DNA of 64,000 bases, from positions 463,150 to 527,149 of the forward strand of contig CP116767.1 of assembly GCA_028571325.1 (NCBI GenBank), given 5' to 3'. Source of the DNA: Wolbachia endosymbiont of Ctenocephalides felis wCfeF. GTDB lineage: Bacteria > Pseudomonadota > Alphaproteobacteria > Rickettsiales > Anaplasmataceae. Below are positions 8,634 through 15,725 of the stretch, piece by piece; the first letter of the stretch is position 1; every line of letters starts with the position of its first letter. The position numbers were made by a program, and so were the translations under genes. The notes under the pieces are model-generated. The model worked only from the letters and a program-made list of their open reading frames with translations, did not search any database and had not been told where the DNA came from.

Positions 8634-9593
8634 ATGGCTAGTATTACAAATAACCTTGGTACTAAGTTTTCTAAAAGACTAAAAGATTCTGAAATGGAGG
8701 ATTTTTTTCAGGATTTTTGGTCTTTAATTGAAGAAGAAACCAAAAAAAGGGAGAAGCTCGAACAAGAACTATTAACACTGAAAAAAAGAGAGCTATATAG
8801 ACAATACGTGTCATTGGCAACAATGGCCCCATTTGCATTGCTGATGGCTGTTGAGCTGGAAAAAATATGTAGCGATCAGGTATTGCTTGGTGTTATAAGT
8901 GGTGTACTAAGCCACGCTATATTACCTTTCACAGCTTTATCCCTTATTTGTACGCTATATTTAATTTACAATAATAGGAAGATAGCTCAAAAGAAACAGG
9001 AATTGAAGGACCTTGAAAATGGCGAAGTGGCAGAAAAAGAGAAGAGAGATGTTCCTTACACTGTTGATGATTACCTTAACTACGCTGATGCTGCTTTAAC
9101 TATATTAGTTATTGTAGCTAGTATAGTTAGCGAAGCATTGGAACTAGGAATAATAGAAGACGTAGCCTTTTCAATTTCTAGCTTATTCTATTTTGTGGCA
9201 AGCGCTAATTTCTTCTATTGTGAGTACAAAAAGAGCAAAAAACATGAGGCAGACAAAGGGCAAGAGAATTCTAACCTCGATGAAAAATCTGAGAAAAAGA
9301 CTAACAATATGTCTGCTGCTAGTTTAATGTTTGCTGGTTCTTCTATAATGTTAATAAGGAGAATAATGTTAATAGCATTAGCATCATTCCTACATCCTGC
9401 TGTTGGACCCGCTTTGGGTTTAGTAGGCATCACTCTTTTGATGGCAGGAAGTGGACTGATCACACATCTTTATAAGAGAGAGTTAAAGAATGTAGAAATC
9501 AGTGGAAAAGGTGGAAAAGGTATGACAGGTGCTGGTGTGGGCAATGTAGACAGAGATGGCAATACAAAAGAAGTGCCGCCACTGTTTGCATAA
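8634..9593 (+). CDS. Multi-pass membrane protein of unknown function
   Basis: This 319-residue protein was not recognised beyond resembling Wolbachia-type membrane proteins. Residues 20-55 are charged and likely coiled coil (EEETKKREKLEQELLTLKKR). Hydrophobic pairs follow at about 60-110, 150-195 and 230-285, separated by charged linkers. The C-terminal tail is glycine-rich (SGKGGKGMTGAGVG) and soluble. No signal peptide is seen. A strong promoter and an AGGA ribosome site just before the ATG show that it is an independent, probably well-expressed gene. It is followed at once by a repeat fragment and a broken Rpn gene. Confidence 0.75.
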   Translation: MASITNNLGTKFSKRLKDSEMEDFFQDFWSLIEEETKKREKLEQELLTLKKRELYRQYVSLATMAPFALLMAVELEKICSDQVLLGVISGVLSHAILPFTALSLICTLYLIYNNRKIAQKKQELKDLENGEVAEKEKRDVPYTVDDYLNYADAALTILVIVASIVSEALELGIIEDVAFSISSLFYFVASANFFYCEYKKSKKHEADKGQENSNLDEKSEKKTNNMSAASLMFAGSSIMLIRRIMLIALASFLHPAVGPALGLVGITLLMAGSGLITHLYKRELKNVEISGKGGKGMTGAGVGNVDRDGNTKEVPPLFA

Positions 9594-9597
9594 CCTA

Positions 9598-9660
9598 AAC
9601 TAAGCGGAAAAAAAGGCAAAAGAAGCCCTGTGGGCAGCTTACTTCAAAATATATTGGTAG
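9598..9660 (+). repeat. Repeat module fragment flanking Rpn copy 1
   Basis: 'gcggaaaaaaaggcaaaaga' and the following 'gggcagcttacttcaaaata' recur at 50425-50480 beside Rpn copy 3. The shared flank suggests that the Rpn gene and the repeat piece were duplicated together. Confidence 0.6.
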
Positions 9661-9667
9661 CAGGTGG

Positions 9668-10547
9668 TTAACTCGTGACTTCTTCTTTGAGTTGCACAAT
9701 TTCAGCTTTAGGGAGACCAGTAGTTTGAGCTATGATATCAATAGAAACTCCTGCTTTGAGTAGGTTTTTAGCCACTTCAATTTTTCCTTCTTCTCTGCCT
9801 TTTTTTCTGCCTTTTTCAGTGGCATCATCAAGTTTTTGAGCGAAGACAGCTTTCTCATCGCGGATACGCTTTATTTCTTGTTCATATGCTATGAATTCTT
9901 TTTCTGACCAGTTGAATCTATTTAGCTCCTCATATGCTTTTTTGATTATTACGTCACTTCCTATTATTCTTTCCAATTCCTTTTCACTGGTTTCCTCTGC
10001 ATATTTAAAGAAGTAAATCCATTTTTCGACTATACTCTCCAATTGGTCTTCCTTTGTTTTTGGAAATTTTGGCAGTTCAATAAATGTGAAATAAAAATCT
10101 TTTAAGTCATGTTCATTGGTATCCTCATCCCGGATAGTATGCTTTGATTTATACTCAGACTTATCAGGGAATAGAATACAATCTGCTATAGCAATGAAGA
10201 TAATTTCTTTGAGGTCTTCATATTGATCACCTTTATCGGCCTGCCTTGAGTACGCTTTTGCAGCATAGTATTGAGCACGTTTTTCAAAACCTTTAGTTTT
10301 AGCGACCTGCATTTCGACTATCACTTGCACCCCATTTTCATCTCTGCAGAGAACATCAACAATGCTCTGCTTTTTGGAGGCAATTTCAGCATCCATTATA
10401 GTGCTGAGGAACTCAACTTCTTGTATAGCCAGTAAATCCTAAAATATCATTAAGAAAGTGAATAAGGATATTCTTATTTCCCTCGTTACCAAATATTCTT
10501 TTGAATGTTAAGTCCAGTTTTGGATTGAGAAATTTTGATAAAGCCAT
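9668..10547 (-). pseudogene. Rpn-family PD-(D/E)XK nuclease/transposase, copy 1, frameshifted
   Basis: The family (PF12784-type, also annotated as transposase) has a PD-(D/E)XK nuclease core and helps its own recombination. An ATG at 10547 opens MALSKFLNPKLDLTFKRIF, but the frame stops after GFTGYTRS. The rest, from about 10430 down, continues in another frame with SIVDVLCRD and VIVEMQ (catalytic Asp and Glu-x-Gln) and the C-terminal GLPKAEIVQLKEE. Compared with the intact copy at 37520-38428, about eight bases are missing at the break. The same lesion is in copy 3 at 50490. A 242-residue ORF remains open after the break. Confidence 0.88.
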
Positions 10548-10669
10548 GAGAGATTCACTTAAAAAGTATTAAGAATTATACACAATTCTGAAGAAATATT
10601 CAATCTTTTTGTTCGGATGTATTGGCCTACGAACCCAAGCCTCATCTTGCATTGCAATTATATTAAAAA

Positions 10670-11230
10670 ATTTACCAAGTGGAGAAAAAAGCAAAAGAAG
10701 CCCTGGTCAATATCTATTTTAATAACTTGGCGTTAATGCTCTATACGCTTGACAAGTAGCTGACCTTGGGGTTGTAAATACCCATAATCTTATGATAAGG
10801 GAAATGTCGAAACTTGTCAAGCAATTTTTTTGTGAAAAAAATGAGATTGGTTAAGATTTTAACTAATTTAAAAAAAAGACAAAAGAAACCCCGCAATGTG
10901 AGTTGTTTACTGTTCTCTCAAAAACTTGGCGTCCGGTTCTCTCTTACACCGCTTAATAAGCGAGGTCCAGCTAATGTAGACAAAAAATTATAAAGACATG
11001 CAGTGTCCATGCTGCAAAAATAAAACATAACACGCCTTGTTTTATACTGTGCTTTTGTCACTTAATACAAGATTAAAGATAAATTTTAGGCCTAAAACAC
11101 CCACAACTCTATTGTAAGGGGACTGGCGAAGGTTGTCAAGTAGTTTTTTTTTGTTTTTATTGAATGACGTTATAACTTTTTTCCACTTTTGTCTATCCAT
11201 TCCTTATGTAATGGGAACGGGAATTGGTAT
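10670..11230 (+). repeat. Interspersed modular repeat, copy R2, ending in a MITE-type terminus
   Basis: This fills the gap between Rpn copy 1 and argD. It starts near 'aaaaaatttaccaagtggag' and includes the internal 'cttgacaagtagctgacctt' variant, two A-rich modules and the 'caagtagttttttt' end. It is extended by 'ttttttccacttttgtct' to the terminus ggaattggtat at 11220-11230. R6 at 38545-39095 is nearly identical, and both copies lie upstream of an Rpn gene. The right terminus overlaps the last codons of argD. Confidence 0.85.
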
Positions 11231-12389
11231 CAGATAAATATTGAGTCAGAATCTCAATGCCTTCGTCGATTTCCTTTTCAGTGATGATTAATGGGGGCAA
11301 AATTCTTACAACATTATCTGATGTTACTCCAACAGTAAGTAAACCACGATAACTTAGCTCTTCTGCAAACTTTTGGCTATCCATTTTCACTTTTATCCCA
11401 AGCATCAGCCCCTTTCCTCTTACTTCTTCTATCATTGGAAATTTACTTGCTAGATCTTCTAATTTATTTTTTAAATACTTGCCTCTAACTTCAACATTCT
11501 CTAAAAAGCCGGAGCTGAGTAACTCATCAACCACAGCATTACCTACTGAAGTTGCAAGTGGATTGCCACCAAAAGTGGAACCGTGCATGCCAACTTTCAT
11601 GTACTTAGCAGCCTTTTCAGTTGCAAGACAAGCCCCTAGCGGGAACCCTGCCCCTATTCCTTTTGCAAGAGCGCATATGTCAGGCTCTACTCCTATATGT
11701 TCATATGCAAATAACTTTCCTGTTCTACCAGCACCGCATTGTACACAATCAAAAAATAGCAATATGTCGTTTTCATCGCACAACTTCCTTAGCTCTTTCA
11801 TGAAGACTTCACCCATTACTTTAATACCACCTTGTCCTTGTATTGGTTCTATCAATATAACGCCTATACCGTTAGAAATTGCTTTTCTTACGCTCTCAAT
11901 ATTGGGCTCGACGTTATCACACCAATCAATATAGGGATTCAGTAATTCAGAAAATTTCTGTCTATCGTTTGTAGCACAAGTTAAAAATGTCCTTCCATGA
12001 AATGCACCGTGAAATGTTAAAATTCTATGGCGATCCTTATTGCCTTTTCCGTTTTGATAGGCTCTAGCAATCTTAAGCCCACACTCTACTGCTTCTGATC
12101 CAGAATTTGTGAAAAATACGGTATCGGCAAAGCTGTTGTCCTTTAGTTTTTCTGCAAAGTTGTTGGCAGCAGGTATATTGTAGGTATTTGATACATGCCA
12201 TAACTTTTCCCCTTGCAGTTTAAGAGCGCTAATTAATTGCGGATTGGCATGACCTAAGCTGCTAACAGCTATTCCAGAGTGAAAATCTATGTAGCGCTTG
12301 CCATTAACATCATACAAATAAATACCTTTGCCATAAGAAAAATTTATATTAATAGGAGAATAAACTGGCAAGATAGGAGAAATTGTCAT
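11193..12389 (-). CDS. argD: Acetylornithine aminotransferase-like, class III PLP enzyme, repeat-derived C-terminus
   Basis: The protein is a class III (omega) aminotransferase closest to ArgD. It shows the PLP lysine in ALAKGIGAGFPLG, GGNPLATSVGNAV near the dimer site, and the ring-binding Asp in FFDCVQCGAGRTG, where the usual Glu after that Asp is Cys. Its 398 residues are normal. The last dozen residues (DTNSRSHYIRNG) are encoded by the terminal inverted repeat of repeat R2, so the native C-terminus has been replaced. With a full arginine route unlikely in such a genome, the substrate may be another omega-amino acid; this is inference. No operon partner is adjacent. Confidence 0.9.
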   Translation of the reverse strand: MTISPILPVYSPININFSYGKGIYLYDVNGKRYIDFHSGIAVSSLGHANPQLISALKLQGEKLWHVSNTYNIPAANNFAEKLKDNSFADTVFFTNSGSEAVECGLKIARAYQNGKGNKDRHRILTFHGAFHGRTFLTCATNDRQKFSELLNPYIDWCDNVEPNIESVRKAISNGIGVILIEPIQGQGGIKVMGEVFMKELRKLCDENDILLFFDCVQCGAGRTGKLFAYEHIGVEPDICALAKGIGAGFPLGACLATEKAAKYMKVGMHGSTFGGNPLATSVGNAVVDELLSSGFLENVEVRGKYLKNKLEDLASKFPMIEEVRGKGLMLGIKVKMDSQKFAEELSYRGLLTVGVTSDNVVRILPPLIITEKEIDEGIEILTQYLSDTNSRSHYIRNG

Positions 12390-12453
12390 AAAAGTATGGT
12401 ATGCTAAATTTTAATTAATAACATAAAAGTCGTTATTTCGCAATGAGAAGGAT

Positions 12454-13881
12454 ATGTATAAACTAAGTAAATTGACACTTTCTGCACTAAAGAAAAATAG
12501 ATACGCAAAAGTTATCGCATTATTCTCATCAATTTTTGTGATTTTATTTAGTGTGATATATTGTAATTATTCACTAAGGAATAACTTTCTTTCTTCTTAC
12601 CGTAACTCAAGTATAGGCTTAAAAAGTGTACTGGAAAATAGCATAATAAAAAAGTATCACTACTTACTAATAGAAAAGCACCACATTAAATATAGGAACT
12701 TTGATTATATAAACCAACTGATAAGGCTACGTGCTGAATTGTTACAATCAGTTAGCGAAGTAAAGAACTTGAGCTTAATACTATATGATCAAAATAGTAG
12801 AATAATGTTCAGTCACTTTAACACCCAAGATCATGATTATGAACAGTTACTTACAGACGATGAAATCGATAGGCTACTAGACAACCAAGAGATATTTTAT
12901 ACCACAGGAAATAAACTAGTTTCTATTTTCCCTATATTTCATGAAGGTGACATTAAACCATCATTTTTTTTAAAGATCATTCAAAACCATAATAACTCTT
13001 ATGTCATGGTATATAGCCTATTTTTAACGTTCGTGGGCTTATTATTAGTAATTTTAATACTAATAATGCTTTATTTGCACTTTTCCAATACCCAAGTGCT
13101 AGCTAAGCAACATAAAACTAATATCGAATTACAACAGATGAAAGAAGCGTTAGAGCAAGAAAATGCAAACAAGCTAAAGTTTTTTGCAAGCGTTACACAT
13201 GAGCTGCGCACGCCACTTAATGCTATTATTGGATTTGCAGAGTTGATCAAAAATGAAACTTTAGGTTCGATGGATCATTCTCAATACAAGGAGTATGCAG
13301 ATGATATATATAATGCAGGGACGCATTTACTTGCTTTAATTAATGATGTGCTCGATTTTTCAAAAGCTGAAGCAAGCAGTTTAACAGTAGAAAAAGTGAA
13401 GTTTAACCTGAACAAAATAATAGATTCATGTTTGAATATGCTATCACCCAAATTAAAAGAAACCGGAATTAGTTTAAAAAAGGAGATACCTAATAAACAA
13501 TTACTGGTTATTGCAGATCCCAAGAGGATGAAACAAGTGATAATAAACTTATTGTCAAATTCAATCAAATTTACTCCTAAAGACGGTCTAATAAGAATGG
13601 TGATTAAAGAGAATATAGAAAAAAACTTATTGACTATTGAGTTCCATGACAATGGAATAGGAATAATGCAGCAAGACATATATAAAGTTATGTCTGTCTT
13701 TGGTCAAGCAGACTCAGGATATAGAAACGAAGGCACGGGCATTGGGTTGCCACTCAGCAAAAAACTAGTAGAGCTAATGGGTGGAACTTTCGATATTAAA
13801 AGTGAAGCAAAACTTGGTACTACGATAACGTTAAACTTCTTCTATGAAGAGCAAACGTGTGAGGATTTGATTGATTTTTAA
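12454..13881 (+). CDS. pleC: Membrane sensor histidine kinase, PleC-like
   Basis: This 475-residue kinase has a membrane helix at about 20-38, a periplasmic sensor region, a second helix at about 190-212, a short coiled coil, then HisKA with the H-box SVTHELRTPLNAIIGF (His249). The HATPase domain follows with N-box NLLSNSIKFTP, G1 DNGIGI and G2 GTGIGLPLSKKL. There is no receiver domain, so phosphate must pass to a separate regulator. In Rickettsiales a kinase of this form is usually called PleC and pairs with a PleD/DivK-type receiver not present here. The pleC symbol is by resemblance. CtrA lies 14 kb downstream. Confidence 0.85.
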   Translation: MYKLSKLTLSALKKNRYAKVIALFSSIFVILFSVIYCNYSLRNNFLSSYRNSSIGLKSVLENSIIKKYHYLLIEKHHIKYRNFDYINQLIRLRAELLQSVSEVKNLSLILYDQNSRIMFSHFNTQDHDYEQLLTDDEIDRLLDNQEIFYTTGNKLVSIFPIFHEGDIKPSFFLKIIQNHNNSYVMVYSLFLTFVGLLLVILILIMLYLHFSNTQVLAKQHKTNIELQQMKEALEQENANKLKFFASVTHELRTPLNAIIGFAELIKNETLGSMDHSQYKEYADDIYNAGTHLLALINDVLDFSKAEASSLTVEKVKFNLNKIIDSCLNMLSPKLKETGISLKKEIPNKQLLVIADPKRMKQVIINLLSNSIKFTPKDGLIRMVIKENIEKNLLTIEFHDNGIGIMQQDIYKVMSVFGQADSGYRNEGTGIGLPLSKKLVELMGGTFDIKSEAKLGTTITLNFFYEEQTCEDLIDF

Positions 13882-13945
13882 CTGGAGTTCTGAGAAGCTC
13901 TGACTATAATATACTACCATGCAAGTATTATTAACGGAGCGGAAT

Positions 13946-14413
13946 ATGGAATTAGCAGTAGGAAATAATGCTCTTGATTTTAGCTTACCAACAGATTCTG
14001 GTGAAAATTTATCGTTGAGTGATTTTTTTGATAAAAAAAATGTAGTTCTTTATTTTTATCCTAAAGACGATACTCCAGGTTGCACTATGGAGGCAAAAGG
14101 CTTTAGAGATAAAATAAATGACTTTTCTTCCCTTGATACAGTGATAATCGGTGTATCAAGAGATAGTGTTAAGTGCCACGCTAACTTCAAAGCAAAATAT
14201 TCTCTACCATTTTATCTAATTTCTGATAAAAATGCTGAAATGTTAGAAAAATATGGTGTTTGGATAGAAAAGAGCATGTTTGGTAAAAAGTATATGGGAA
14301 TAGAACGCACTACTTTTTTAATAGATAAAAAGGGTAAAATAGCGAAGATCTGGAAAAATGTAAAAGTTAGTGGACATGTTGATGAGGTTCTAGAGGAAGT
14401 AAGAAGAATATAA
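13946..14413 (+). CDS. bcp: Peroxiredoxin, bacterioferritin comigratory protein type
   Basis: This is a thiol peroxidase that reduces peroxides in the cytosol. The peroxidatic cysteine is in DDTPGCTMEAKGF. The usual resolving cysteine five residues later is absent (Ala-Lys at that place); a different cysteine appears in SVKCHANF. The start at 13946 is chosen because GGAG stands eight bases before it and it gives 155 residues, the family length; an in-frame ATG at 13919 would add nine. It sits between the histidine kinase and recF on the same strand, with short gaps. Confidence 0.93.
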   Translation: MELAVGNNALDFSLPTDSGENLSLSDFFDKKNVVLYFYPKDDTPGCTMEAKGFRDKINDFSSLDTVIIGVSRDSVKCHANFKAKYSLPFYLISDKNAEMLEKYGVWIEKSMFGKKYMGIERTTFLIDKKGKIAKIWKNVKVSGHVDEVLEEVRRI

Positions 14414-14434
14414 ATTAGAAAAACACCTAGGCTA

Positions 14435-15529
14435 ATGGCTACCCATTGCTACATAAAAAAGTTGCAATTACATAATTTTCGTAACCATTCAAATTTTGAA
14501 CTGGACTTAAGTGACAATTCGGTTGTGATAACTGGCAAGAATGGTGTTGGTAAAACTAACATACTTGAAGCGATTTCGTTGCTTGCTAAAAGCAATGGAA
14601 TGAAAAAAGCAAAAGCTAGTGAGATGCAAAACAAGTTCAGTAATGAAAATTGGACAGTGCACTATGGTTTCTTTAATGGAGTAGATTTCAATTCAATCGG
14701 TATTGCAAAGAACTTTGATAAGAAACTAATACAAATTGATGGGAAAATGCAATCAGGTTATTCATCGCTGTATAGAATATCCAATGTGATATGGCTGATT
14801 CCGCAAATGGACTACATTCTTCTTAGCTCTCCAAGTGATAGGTTGAAATTTTTAGACCGCATCGTCTCACTATTTGAGGAAAATTACACTTATTGCTACA
14901 TGAAATATAGGAAAGCCAAACACGAGCGGAGTAAACTGCTAAGGGAAAACATTTTGGACGAGAACTGGCTTTCTAGCCTTGAAAACATTATGGCTGTTAA
15001 TGCAGTCAATATATTACGTATGCGACTATCTGTTTTAAAAACATTGCAAGATACAATTAATAACCAGTCCACTGAGTTTTTTCCAAAAGCGAGTCTAAAA
15101 CTCAGTAACCAGTTAACTTCAAGCGATACTGCAGAATATTTTCAGAATCGTCTAAAGGAAAATAGAGAAAAAGACTCGTTAACTGGTAGAGTAGCCTTTT
15201 GTGTAAACAATGACAAATTTCAAGTTTTTTGCCAAGGAAGAGATATACCAATAAATTTGTGCTCTACTGGAGAACAAAAGTTATTGCTGCTTTCTATTAT
15301 CTTATCCAGTGTAAAAGCAAGGTGTATTCACCACAATAAGGCACCGCTTCTCCTTCTTGACGATATAATGTCTCATCTGGATGAGCATTACAGGAGGATG
15401 TTGATAGAGGAAGTATTAAGTATTCAATGCCAAACTTGGATAACTGACGTAGATCGAAACAATTTTGATAGCTACATTGATTCTTTCAGGTTCATTGAAT
15501 TACAGACGGGTGAGATGTATTCAAGCTAG
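14435..15529 (+). CDS. recF: DNA replication and repair protein RecF
   Basis: RecF is an SMC-like ATPase that helps load RecA at single-strand gaps with RecO and RecR. The 364-residue protein has HNFRNH near the N-terminus, Walker A TGKNGVGKTN (about 32-41), the signature STGEQKLLLLS and Walker B APLLLLDDIMSHLD. It starts 21 bases after bcp and may share its transcript. It is not next to dnaA or dnaN, in keeping with the scattered gene order of this group. Confidence 0.95.
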   Translation: MATHCYIKKLQLHNFRNHSNFELDLSDNSVVITGKNGVGKTNILEAISLLAKSNGMKKAKASEMQNKFSNENWTVHYGFFNGVDFNSIGIAKNFDKKLIQIDGKMQSGYSSLYRISNVIWLIPQMDYILLSSPSDRLKFLDRIVSLFEENYTYCYMKYRKAKHERSKLLRENILDENWLSSLENIMAVNAVNILRMRLSVLKTLQDTINNQSTEFFPKASLKLSNQLTSSDTAEYFQNRLKENREKDSLTGRVAFCVNNDKFQVFCQGRDIPINLCSTGEQKLLLLSIILSSVKARCIHHNKAPLLLLDDIMSHLDEHYRRMLIEEVLSIQCQTWITDVDRNNFDSYIDSFRFIELQTGEMYSS

Positions 15530-15725
15530 CTCCAGCTACTCACTATATCTCTTGCATAGCTTCTTGGAAATAAGTTTATAATAATCTTATATTTTAAGTA
15601 AGACCTTTTTATTCGTATTGTCTTTTTTGTAAAAACATTCCTAACTTTCTCTTCACTTTTCCTAGGTCAGTTAGCTTTTTCTTAAGTGTTGCGCGCTAGA
15701 ACGCAAGTGTCTTTGAGTCTTGATT

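Noticed and set aside
15720..15725. TTG start for the collagen-like gene
   Set aside because: The ATG at 15726 is two codons later and is the more likely start.
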